DNA from: a virus
Length of the DNA stretch: 36,819 nucleotides
IMG/VR virus record: IMGVR_UViG_3300047316_000182
Span: 1-36,819 of that record
Strand: one strand, 5' to 3'
Below the pieces are notes generated by a model. It did no database searches. It saw only the letters and a list, made by a program, of their open reading frames with translations, and was not told where the DNA came from. This document shows, piece by piece, positions 29,284 to 36,483 of the stretch. The translations under genes were made by a program, and so were the position numbers. Position 1 is the stretch's first letter; each line of letters opens with the position of its first letter.

Positions 29284-29544
29284 ATGTTAGACGAACAACG
29301 ATTTGAGGTGATCGAGGGTGCCGGCGAGTTGCTTATTTTTCAGTGCGGCGAGTGCTGGCAAGTGTGGTTGAACAAAGAACAGGATTTTGATGGTGTGCTG
29401 GTCGGCACCGGCATCGACCACGCCGAGGCGATGCAACTCGCGATTGAATTCTTGCTCGGTGCGGTGCGTGTGTTGCGCAACGTGCTCGATCAAGCGGCGC
29501 CGACCGAGGCCAGCACCAACGGCGCCGGCGCGCGTGGTGGTTGA
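29284..29544 (+). CDS. Small acidic hypothetical protein, 86 aa
   Basis: ATG 29284 follows GGAG. The product (MLDEQRFEVIEGAGELLIFQCGECWQVWL...) has a CGEC pair and an acidic helical middle (IDHAEAMQLAIEFLLGAVRVLRNVL), ending in a Gly/Ala tail. No family recognised. Its stop overlaps the next start (TGATG), so it is coupled to the replication candidate. Confidence 0.65.
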   Translation: MLDEQRFEVIEGAGELLIFQCGECWQVWLNKEQDFDGVLVGTGIDHAEAMQLAIEFLLGAVRVLRNVLDQAAPTEASTNGAGARGG

Positions 29545-30362
29545 TGTCGTCGGTTGACTTGTGGAAAACGTTTGAAGCTTTAACGATCCGCGGTCGAGTT
29601 TTCAACAGGATGAAAACGATGCAGCCAACCGACACCAAAAAGATTTTCACGACCTGGCATCCACCAGCACGCGACGCCACGCGCCGTGGTCTCGTTCTCG
29701 ACCTCGACGCGCAAGTGGTTGGCGTGATTGAACGTTGGGCAACCGATCATCAACGCACGTTGTCGGTGGTGTTGGACCAGGTAGCAACGGTGCTGGCCAG
29801 TGAGATCAACGCCGCGGCGCATCCGGCCGGCAACGCGGCACAACCTTTGCGGATTTTAGATTTGATTGATCGGATATTGATTGGGGAATCGATCCGGCCG
29901 GCGCGTGATGGTTGTGGAAAACCTTGTCCGAGTGCTTATCCACAATCGTTGGACTCGCACGCGCCGGCCGTTCCTGGTGCCGGTCTCGGCGTTGGCAATA
30001 ACGTCGAGGCACCGGCGCCGGCGCCAGACCGCACGCGCACCATTCTCGACTACTACGTGGCACTCACCGGCAACCGGTTGAAAGCGGCCGACTACACAAA
30101 CGTTAAATTGGTTCTCGATCTACCGAACCTGGTGATTCAGTGCGGCATCCTGCACGCACTCAACTATGCCACCAGGCCGGTTGGTTCCTTCGCCTATTGC
30201 GTGCGCGCAATGGAAAACTTTTTAGGTGCTCACCTCGACCTCGAAGCAACGTGCGCGACGTTGATCGACAAGTTGCTTCGCAAACGCGCCACCGGTCAAT
30301 TGGTGCTACCACTGGCCGGCGAGAAATTACTGATTGGAGAGTTTCAAAACGATCATGAGTGA
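29544..30362 (+). CDS. Putative replication protein with DnaD-like C-terminal domain
   Basis: 272 residues from ATG 29544, which overlaps the preceding stop. ATG 29610 is an alternative start. Residues 30-120 are helical. A Pro/Ala linker (APAVPGAGLGVGNNVEAPAPAP) leads to a C-terminal domain, TRTILDYYVALTGNRLKAADYTNVKLVLDL...ILHALNYATRPVGSFAYCVRAMENFL, resembling the DnaD/replication-initiator helical domain where NSFxYC precedes the last helix. Such proteins load helicase or start replication. The assignment is by eye only. It lies in the early operon before ParB-like and nuclease genes. Confidence 0.55.
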   Translation: MSSVDLWKTFEALTIRGRVFNRMKTMQPTDTKKIFTTWHPPARDATRRGLVLDLDAQVVGVIERWATDHQRTLSVVLDQVATVLASEINAAAHPAGNAAQPLRILDLIDRILIGESIRPARDGCGKPCPSAYPQSLDSHAPAVPGAGLGVGNNVEAPAPAPDRTRTILDYYVALTGNRLKAADYTNVKLVLDLPNLVIQCGILHALNYATRPVGSFAYCVRAMENFLGAHLDLEATCATLIDKLLRKRATGQLVLPLAGEKLLIGEFQNDHE

Positions 30363-30678
30363 CGCCGAGAAAAACATGATTCCACCGATGACCGATCCGC
30401 TCGGCAAATATTGGGACCAACCGAGCACCGAAAACATTTTGCTTGATGACACTCACGCATTGATGGACCAAAAAACATTTGAGGAATTGAACGACTACTC
30501 ATGCTCGAATCCGACCGGTGCGTATGAGGGCAAAATGTGGAAACGCTTTGATGGTTCATACGACGTTGCGTATCTGGCCAAAGGAAACAAACCGGTTTGG
30601 ATGCTGTGCTGGTTTGGCGCCAGTACGATTGGACCTGGTTATGTCTCGAACAACTATCGCGTGATTTTGATTGCGTGA
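30355..30678 (+). CDS. Hypothetical protein, 107 aa
   Basis: ATG 30355 overlaps the previous gene by eight bases, with GGAGAG 13 bases upstream. The sequence is acidic at the start (DAEKNMIPPMTDPLGKYWDQ), with an aromatic, glycine-rich C-terminal half (YDVAYLAKGNKPVWMLCWFGASTIGPGYVSNNYRVILIA, about 70-107) like a small beta domain. No family recognised. Part of the early operon. Confidence 0.65.
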   Translation: MSDAEKNMIPPMTDPLGKYWDQPSTENILLDDTHALMDQKTFEELNDYSCSNPTGAYEGKMWKRFDGSYDVAYLAKGNKPVWMLCWFGASTIGPGYVSNNYRVILIA

Positions 30679-30698
30679 AAGGCGAAGGAGTTTTCAAC

Positions 30699-32531
30699 AT
30701 GATGACTGAGACCGATCCACAAACGATCTGGAAACGAATCAAGGTGCCGAGCGAGTTGGCCGCGGCCGGTTGGAAATTGATCCGGCGTGATACCACGTCG
30801 CCGTTCGCACTGGTGAACGAACAATTGGACCTCGACACCGGTGGATTTCCCGATCCGACGGAAGCGATCTCGGCCGGTCGCGTGTTGATGGCCGAACGTG
30901 ATGCCGTGGCCGGTGCCGAGGTGGCCGAGCTCGGCCGGCCGGCCGTGTTGCCGGTGAACCTGGTCGACGAAGGATGGCGTTTGCATCGCCAGCACAAAGA
31001 CATCCGCGACGGCAAACGCGAGATGATTGGCCACCTGGCGCAACGCGGCCGCGGTCTCAACAAACTGCAAACGGCGATTCACGTCGATCCGGCCGACGCG
31101 GTGGCCGAGGCCATCAACCTCGAACGCCAACGCCAGTTTGAGATCGAGGCACGCGAGACCGGCAAAACTGACATCGGGCTAATGGCCGATGCCGGCGACG
31201 ACCTATTGGACCAGGCCGAGGCCGATCACCTCAGTGAACCAATCCTCGACGTCGAGACCAACGGCAACGGCAACGGCGATCACCAGGACGCGACACCGGC
31301 CGAGATCGTGTTGGCACTCGACCGCATCCGCACCGACGGTGGCACGCAACAGAGATCGCTATTCGACCAGGCCGTGCTCGGTGATTACGCCGAGGCCATG
31401 CATCGCCAGGTCGATGCCGACTTTCCGGCCGTCGATGTCTTTTTCGACGGTGCCGATTACTGGTTGGCCGATGGTTTCTATCGCGTGGCCGCACGCCGGC
31501 AATTGCACCTCGACGACATCGCGGCGCACGTGCGCGAAGGCACGCAACGCGATGCCGTGTTGTTTTCACTCGGCGCCAACGCACGCCACGGATTGCCACG
31601 CACGCCGGACGATAAGCGGCGCGCGGTGCTGGTGATGTTGCGCGATCCGGAATGGTCGAATTGGTCCGACGGCGTGATCGCCGACCGCGTGCGCGTGTCG
31701 TTGCCGTTTGTGCGCAAGTTGCGGCGCCAGGTCGAGGCCGAGACCACCGCGGCCACCTCGGCCGGCACCGACGCCAGCGACGCGCCAGGCGTCGAGAACG
31801 CGCCGGCAACACCGCAACCAACGCGGCGCCGTGGTCGCGACGGTCGCATCCAGGAAACCGCACGCATCGGCACCGCGAAGAAAACCGAAAATCACGCCGG
31901 CGAGTTGACCGAGGCCGCACAACTCACACTCGACGATCCGACGGTTGCCGATTCTGCTACCTCAACTGAGAGCGAAAAATCGGCAACGGTGCCACCGTTG
32001 GAAACACCACGCCAGTGCGTCGAGTGCCACAAACAACTCGACGATGGCGACTTTCGCGACGCGGCCGGCCGGTGTTGGGATTGCTACAGGAAACGTGCGG
32101 CAACGGCACCAATGGACCAGGCCGAGCTCGCCAAGCACCGCACGTTCGCCGACCTCGGCACGCCGCACAAATTGAAAGTGAGTTTGTATTTTGTGCCGGC
32201 GCACGGTCGGCACGTGGTGGTGTCGATCACCGGTGGCGCACTCACCACCGATCACACTCTCGACGTGACCGACATCGAGTTGCCGGCGCCAATCTTCGAC
32301 CTGGTGAAAAGGCACCTCGGCAAAGCACGGCGCGCCAGCAAAAAAGCGGCGCCGGCAAAAGCCCAAAGGAAACCGGCCGCGGTCGCCAAGTTGAAACGCG
32401 CGCCGACCACGAAGAAATCGAGCACTAAGAAAATCGCAAAGGCGCCAGGAAAAACTCGAGAACTCAGACCGGCAAAACGAGGTGCAGTTGGACCAACGAA
32501 AACGCGCCGGCCACCGAGCAAAAAGAAATGA
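30699..32531 (+). CDS. ParB-domain protein with zinc finger and histone-H1-like tail
   Basis: 610 residues; AAGGAG lies eight bases before ATG 30699. Residues about 211-347 form a ParB-type domain with following helices: YWLADGFYRVAARRQL, RDAVLFSLGANARHGLPRTPDDKRRAV, MLRDPEWSNWSDGVIADRVRVS. About 440-464 is a CVECHKQL...GRCWDCYRK zinc finger. About 541-610 is a Lys/Ala/Pro-rich tail (KKAAPAKAQRKPAAVAKLKR) like histone H1. The N-terminal 200 residues are acidic and helical. DNA binding is very likely; replication control or DNA organisation are possible roles. The stop overlaps the nuclease start. Confidence 0.75.
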   Translation: MMTETDPQTIWKRIKVPSELAAAGWKLIRRDTTSPFALVNEQLDLDTGGFPDPTEAISAGRVLMAERDAVAGAEVAELGRPAVLPVNLVDEGWRLHRQHKDIRDGKREMIGHLAQRGRGLNKLQTAIHVDPADAVAEAINLERQRQFEIEARETGKTDIGLMADAGDDLLDQAEADHLSEPILDVETNGNGNGDHQDATPAEIVLALDRIRTDGGTQQRSLFDQAVLGDYAEAMHRQVDADFPAVDVFFDGADYWLADGFYRVAARRQLHLDDIAAHVREGTQRDAVLFSLGANARHGLPRTPDDKRRAVLVMLRDPEWSNWSDGVIADRVRVSLPFVRKLRRQVEAETTAATSAGTDASDAPGVENAPATPQPTRRRGRDGRIQETARIGTAKKTENHAGELTEAAQLTLDDPTVADSATSTESEKSATVPPLETPRQCVECHKQLDDGDFRDAAGRCWDCYRKRAATAPMDQAELAKHRTFADLGTPHKLKVSLYFVPAHGRHVVVSITGGALTTDHTLDVTDIELPAPIFDLVKRHLGKARRASKKAAPAKAQRKPAAVAKLKRAPTTKKSSTKKIAKAPGKTRELRPAKRGAVGPTKTRRPPSKKK

Positions 32532-32974
32532 TCGGCGATCTCAAAAAACCACGGCGCAACCGGATCGAGCACGATCATCAGTGCGCGTTCTTTTCCTGGT
32601 TGCGACTCAACGAGAAGCGCCAGGCCACGCTCAAATTGTTTTATGCGATTCCGAACGGTGGCCAACGCGACCACGCCACGGCGATCTCGTTGTACCTCGA
32701 AGGTGTCAACGCCGGCGTGCTCGACACGCATTTGCCAGTGGCGCGCCAGGGGAAGGCCGGATTGTGGATCGAGTTCAAATCGGACCGCGGCACACTCTCG
32801 ATCAAGCAACGCGAATTCCGCGAACTGGTCGAGGCCGAGAATCACCTGGTCCACGTGGTGCGCGAGTGGACCGAGGCCGCACGCATCACCATCGCGTATC
32901 TCGGTCTCGAATTCAAAGATTTGGCGATGCCACCACCACCACCACCACCGGAACACCAGGACCGGCCATCATGA
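32528..32974 (+). CDS. VRR-NUC domain endonuclease (Holliday-junction resolvase-like)
   Basis: 148 residues. Typical VRR-NUC pattern: HDHQCAFFSWL, FYAIPNGGQR, GVNAGVLDTHLPVARQGKAGLWIEFKSDRGTLSIKQREF, with Asp in VLDTHLP and Glu-x-Lys in IEFKSD as the likely metal-binding triad, then HVVREWTEAARITIAYL. Phage VRR-NUC proteins resolve branched DNA before packaging. The C-terminus is a poly-Pro stretch (PPPPPPP). It overlaps the preceding stop (ATGA) and the next gene start. Confidence 0.82.
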   Translation: MIGDLKKPRRNRIEHDHQCAFFSWLRLNEKRQATLKLFYAIPNGGQRDHATAISLYLEGVNAGVLDTHLPVARQGKAGLWIEFKSDRGTLSIKQREFRELVEAENHLVHVVREWTEAARITIAYLGLEFKDLAMPPPPPPPEHQDRPS

Positions 32975-33162
32975 TGCGCCGCTATACACTCCGATTGGTC
33001 GAGGTGGCCGTGTTGCTAGTGGCCACGGCCGGCGCGTTGGAAGTGGGATTGAGATTGAAACGATTGTTGATTGTCTTTGTGCTGGTGTTGTTGGTGGTGG
33101 TGATCACCGTGCTGGTGTTGACAGTGATCGAACGCGCGCGCGGTCGAGGTGATGCCAGGTGA
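32971..33162 (+). CDS. Small two-span membrane protein, 63 aa
   Basis: MMRRYTLRLVEVAVLLVATA then LLIVFVLVLLVVVITVLVLTV: two hydrophobic spans separated by the basic stretch RLKR, ending ERARGRGDAR. The start overlaps the nuclease stop (ATGA at 32971). First of three consecutive overlapping genes for very small membrane proteins. Holin, antiholin or superinfection-exclusion roles are possible; nothing in the sequence decides. Confidence 0.6.
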   Translation: MMRRYTLRLVEVAVLLVATAGALEVGLRLKRLLIVFVLVLLVVVITVLVLTVIERARGRGDAR

Positions 33163-33245
33163 AACACCGCACACTCAACATCGTCGAGATGGCCACCTGG
33201 TTGATCGTGATCGTGTTGACGGTCCTGGTGTTGTTTTACAAATGA
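33159..33245 (+). CDS. Single-span membrane peptide, 28 aa
   Basis: GTG 33159 overlaps the preceding stop, and GAGGTGAT (33146-33153) lies five bases upstream. The product KHRTLNIVEMATWLIVIVLT continues VLVLFYK: a short basic head, one hydrophobic span and a Lys end. The stop overlaps the next ATG (ATGA at 33242). The four-base overlaps on both sides are the main evidence that such a short gene is real. Confidence 0.5.
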   Translation: MKHRTLNIVEMATWLIVIVLTVLVLFYK

Positions 33246-33406
33246 ACACGGTCGGCATCGGTCTGGTGGCCGCGGTGGCCTTTGCACTCGGATGTTGGTG
33301 CGGCCGGCATCCACCGACCACCTGGCCACGGTTCAATTTCTGGTTGCGTCGACGTGAGGCACGCCGGCGTGACTATGCGAGCAAACATGCGAATCCGGAT
33401 TTGTGA
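33242..33406 (+). CDS. Small membrane-anchored basic protein, 54 aa
   Basis: An N-terminal hydrophobic span (NTVGIGLVAAVAFALGCWCG) is followed by a basic tail (WLRRREARRRDYASKH), an N-out/C-in type anchor. The start overlaps the previous stop by four bases. No family recognised. Together with its two neighbours it makes a compact membrane cassette inside the early operon. Confidence 0.6.
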   Translation: MNTVGIGLVAAVAFALGCWCGRHPPTTWPRFNFWLRRREARRRDYASKHANPDL

Positions 33407-33638
33407 TTGCGGTGTCAAACTGATGATGGTCGAACACGTGAAAACCGGTCGCACGGCGCCGATTGAGGTCCAACCATCTCTCGACGGCAACGTGCTGGTG
33501 ACTGGTGATCTCTACGAGATCGTGCCACCAGGTGAACGCGCCGCGGTGCAACGGCGTGGATTCGTGTTGCGCAAAAATCACTTCGCCACGTGCGCGCGTG
33601 CCGGCTCATACAAACGCCAGAAGGACCAGGCCGAATGA
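33375..33638 (+). CDS. Phage zinc-ribbon-like protein, 87 aa
   Basis: ATG 33375 (alternative 33387) opens MRIRICDCGVKLMMVEHVKTGRTAPIEVQPS...DGNVLVTGDLYEIV...NHFATC. The arrangement CxCG, then TGRxAPIE, DGNV and NHFATC is recognisable from many small phage proteins of unknown function, and the Cys/His set suggests one metal ion. It overlaps the upstream gene by about 32 bases and is coupled to the next by ATGA. Confidence 0.65.
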   Translation: MRANMRIRICDCGVKLMMVEHVKTGRTAPIEVQPSLDGNVLVTGDLYEIVPPGERAAVQRRGFVLRKNHFATCARAGSYKRQKDQAE

Positions 33639-34105
33639 GTAACGACCTGTATCCGGCACCGAGTGACGCACGCCGCAAACGCCGGCGCGCCAGCGACCAC
33701 GGCACCGGCTTCTATATCGCACGCGACCGGCCGTTCACCGGCATGAACGAATACCGAGATCGACGGCGCGATCCGGATGCGCGTCGCGCCGTGAAACTCG
33801 CGCGCGAGTTGGCGACGTTGGCCGCGGAATTTCCACGGTTCCGATTGGCACTCAATCGTCTGCAACATCACGTGTTGTTACAGGTGAGAACACCGGATTC
33901 GAAAGCGCGCGCCGTGCTCAAGTGTTTGCACCAGCACGATGCCACCTCGACGCGCGAGATCATCCGGTCGAGTGGTCTCGATTACCGGTCGGTCACGACC
34001 ACGCTGGCCGAGCTCGCCACGGCCGACCGCATCACGCCGTGCAATCGTGCCGGCCGACCGCTCGCCGGCGACCAGGACCGGCGCAATTACTGGTTGAGGA
34101 AATAA
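33635..34105 (+). CDS. Winged-helix DNA-binding protein, 156 aa
   Basis: The C-terminal 70 residues (ARAVLKCLHQHDATSTREIIRSSGLDYRSVTTTLAELATADRITP, then an Arg-rich wing ending RRNYWLRK) form a plausible MarR-like winged helix. The N-terminus is basic (DARRKRRRASDHGTGFYIARDRPFTG). The start overlaps the preceding stop (ATGA). Likely a regulator at the switch from early to late genes, inferred from place. Confidence 0.65.
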   Translation: MSNDLYPAPSDARRKRRRASDHGTGFYIARDRPFTGMNEYRDRRRDPDARRAVKLARELATLAAEFPRFRLALNRLQHHVLLQVRTPDSKARAVLKCLHQHDATSTREIIRSSGLDYRSVTTTLAELATADRITPCNRAGRPLAGDQDRRNYWLRK

Positions 34106-34109
34106 CGCC

Positions 34110-34721
34110 ATGATGACATCACGAATCAAAGTGTCGACCACGAATCTCGACCTCAACAAACAGACCATCTTCGCACTGGCCTCGGCACTCACGGCCACGG
34201 CCAAGCAAGGTCAATCCGCGGTGCTCAACTCTATCGAGGGTACATTCACGATCCGGAACAATTGGGACAAAGTTGGACCATACGCGGTGAAGGTCAAACC
34301 GGCGACCAAAACGAATCTGGTGGCCTATGTCGGCACCGCGGCCGATTTCATGGCCAAGTTCATCGAGGAACCGGCCGGCGCCACGGTGATCAAATTGCCG
34401 CAAGGTGAATTCCTGGCCATACCGACCGGCAACGTGCGGCGCACTAAACGCGACATCATCCGTGCGGCGCAACGGCCGCGGAAACTCGCCGGCAAACGCG
34501 ATTTCCTGGTGCCGTTGAAACACGGCCGCGGGTTTGTCCTGATGCAAAAGCAAGGTCGAGGCAAAGCGGCCAAAGCGGTCGCGATGTATATCCTGGTGCC
34601 ACGCGCGCGCATCAAGGAACGCGACTTTCTGTTCGGACCAACACGCCAGGCATTCGAGAAGAATTTCAGCAACAATTTTTACACCGCACTCAAGAACGCA
34701 CTGGCCACCGCGCGCACGTAA
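34110..34721 (+). CDS. Tail-completion/minor tail-like protein, 203 aa
   Basis: GAGGAAA lies eight bases before ATG 34110. Helical N-terminus, then TFTIRNNWDKVGPYAVKVKPATKTNLVAYVGTAADFM (about residues 46-82), FIEEPAGATVIKL, GEFLAIPTGNVRR, and an end with VPRARIKERDFLFGPTRQAFEKNFSNNF. This order of elements resembles small tail-completion proteins of HK97gp10/minor-tail type, but the gene lies upstream of terminase rather than among the tail genes. Confidence in the family is moderate. Confidence 0.5.
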   Translation: MMTSRIKVSTTNLDLNKQTIFALASALTATAKQGQSAVLNSIEGTFTIRNNWDKVGPYAVKVKPATKTNLVAYVGTAADFMAKFIEEPAGATVIKLPQGEFLAIPTGNVRRTKRDIIRAAQRPRKLAGKRDFLVPLKHGRGFVLMQKQGRGKAAKAVAMYILVPRARIKERDFLFGPTRQAFEKNFSNNFYTALKNALATART

Positions 34722-34726
34722 TCACG

Positions 34727-35197
34727 ATGTCGTTATTGGACCAACCAGAATGGGACACGCTGGCGCCGCATATCCGCTTGCAAATCTATGATCGTGACGG
34801 TGGCCACCGACATCCACGCATTCGCATCGAGCTCGACACCGCGGCGCCGCTGGTGGTGCGCCAACTGGCACTCAGAATCCGGATGCCGTGCGTGGCGTGC
34901 CAGACCGAGATCGCACCGTTCCGCGCGCGTCGAGGTAAACCAACACGCGGCGCCGGCGTCGGTGCCATCTACTTTGCGGCCGCTTGTCCGTTGCGCGTGA
35001 CATACGCGTGCGCACGTGGCGACGCGGCGAAGAATGAATACCTGGCGATCAAATCAGCGATGGAAGAAAACTCGATTCTGCTAAAGGCGCAAGCGATTTT
35101 GCACCGACGTGAGAAGCGCGCACGCGCCAGGAAAGCACCACCGGACCAGAATCCGCGATTGCCTTTTCCGTTTCATTTTCCGAATCACAATCATTAG
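34727..35197 (+). CDS. Hypothetical protein, 156 aa, cysteine-containing and basic
   Basis: ATG 34727 lies five bases after the preceding stop. Features: MPCVACQTEIAPFRARRGKPTRGAG with a CxxC pair (about residues 52-55), a further C...C in AACPLRVTYACARGDAA, a helical segment (NEYLAIKSAMEENSILLKAQAILHRREKRARARK), and a Pro/Phe/His-rich end. One metal site is likely. No family recognised. Confidence 0.65.
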   Translation: MSLLDQPEWDTLAPHIRLQIYDRDGGHRHPRIRIELDTAAPLVVRQLALRIRMPCVACQTEIAPFRARRGKPTRGAGVGAIYFAAACPLRVTYACARGDAAKNEYLAIKSAMEENSILLKAQAILHRREKRARARKAPPDQNPRLPFPFHFPNHNH

Positions 35198-35236
35198 TTG
35201 CGCAATTTCGCAAACACCGAATTCAAACTGAACTAC

Positions 35237-36478
35237 ATGCTTAACACCAACGGCAAAAAGAAATTCCGGATTCGCATCACCGGATTCGAAACCAAACCAG
35301 CGGCGAGTTTTCAATTCAATCCGTTGAACTGGCGCCGGCACGGCGACGTGCAACGCGACGCACTGCGCACCATGCTCGGCGATGTTGGATGGGTGCAGGG
35401 TGTGATCGAGAACCGGCGCACCGGCAATCTAATCGACGGCCACGCACGGATCGAGGAAGCTTTACGCGACGATCCAAAACAGTTGGTGCCATACCTGGTG
35501 GTGGACCTCTCGCCGGCCGAGGAACGCGCGGTCCTGGCGACACTCGATCCAATCGGCGCACTGGCCGAGGTCGACCAGGCCGCACTCGATCTGTTGTACG
35601 ACCAAACCATCGTCGCGATGCCAGGTCTCGAACAGTTGCTCGGCGTGTTGCACCTCGACGGCGAGCAACGCGATTTGCACTACGTCGAACCGGACCTCGA
35701 CCACGCGGCCGAACTCACACGGAAATGGAAAACGGCACGCGGCCAGATGTGGACCGTCGGCCGGCACCGCTTGATGTGCGGCGACTCGACCAGCGATCTC
35801 GACGTCGGCCGGTTGTGCGGCCAGGTGCGCGCGCAACTGGTGTTCACCGATCCACCATACGGTGTGAATTATACCGGTGGTGTGGTTGGTAAACGCGCCG
35901 GCCTGGTCGGTGATAAAAAAAACGCGCAAGCATCGCTATATGCCGCGGCGTGTCGCATGGCGTTTGATTTCAGCGACGACCAGGCGCCCATCTATCTCTG
36001 GCAAGGTGGCCTTTTTGGCAGTGGCCACGCGGTGATGAACGCACTCGACGCGGCCGGTTACAAAATCCGCAACGAGATCGTATGGCACAAAAACAATGCA
36101 CAATTCGGCGCGTTGTCGGCGCAATACAAACAGAAACACGAACTCTGTTATTACTGCATCAAGCTGAACGGCCAGGCGCCGCGGTGGTATGGTCCAAACA
36201 ACGAGATCACCGTGTGGAACATAGATCGTGCGGTGGCGAATGAATACCATCCAACGCAAAAACCGGTCGAGTTGGCGCACCGCGCGATTCAAAACAGTTC
36301 GGCCAGCGGCGATTGTGTGCTCGATCTATTCCTCGGTTCCGGATCGACGATGATCGCCGCGGAAAATCTCAACCGTCGGTGTTATGCGATGGAGATCGAT
36401 CCGGCCTATTGCGCCGTGGTCCTCGACCGCATCACCACCGCGTTTCCCAAATTAAAGATCCAAAAATCTCGAGAATAA
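35237..36478 (+). CDS. ParB-domain DNA methyltransferase (N6-adenine/N4-cytosine class)
   Basis: 413 residues. I chose ATG 35237 because its product (MLNTNGKKKFRIRITGFE) aligns with the start of the paralogue at 36484. Residues 15-125 are the ParB-like domain (GHARIEEALRDD, VVDLSPAEERA). Then WTVGRHRLMCGDSTSD, motif IV DPPYGVNYTGG (about 205), NEIVWHKNNAQFGA, HPTQKPVELAHRAI, and motif I LDLFLGSGSTMIAAENLNRR (about 362), i.e. the beta-group motif order. No restriction enzyme gene is adjacent, so it is an orphan methylase. It may protect phage DNA or mark it for a regulatory step. Confidence 0.93.
   Translation: MLNTNGKKKFRIRITGFETKPAASFQFNPLNWRRHGDVQRDALRTMLGDVGWVQGVIENRRTGNLIDGHARIEEALRDDPKQLVPYLVVDLSPAEERAVLATLDPIGALAEVDQAALDLLYDQTIVAMPGLEQLLGVLHLDGEQRDLHYVEPDLDHAAELTRKWKTARGQMWTVGRHRLMCGDSTSDLDVGRLCGQVRAQLVFTDPPYGVNYTGGVVGKRAGLVGDKKNAQASLYAAACRMAFDFSDDQAPIYLWQGGLFGSGHAVMNALDAAGYKIRNEIVWHKNNAQFGALSAQYKQKHELCYYCIKLNGQAPRWYGPNNEITVWNIDRAVANEYHPTQKPVELAHRAIQNSSASGDCVLDLFLGSGSTMIAAENLNRRCYAMEIDPAYCAVVLDRITTAFPKLKIQKSRE
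35417..35569 (+). repeat. 153-bp exact repeat inside the methylase gene
   Basis: Bases 35417-35569 equal 36667-36819 exactly; the first 127 bases of the window repeat the last 127 of these. It codes the same part of the ParB domain in both paralogues. Upstream the copies differ at scattered bases; downstream they diverge abruptly. It explains why an assembler with k of 127 would break exactly here. Confidence 0.92.
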
Positions 36479-36483
36479 TTTTT

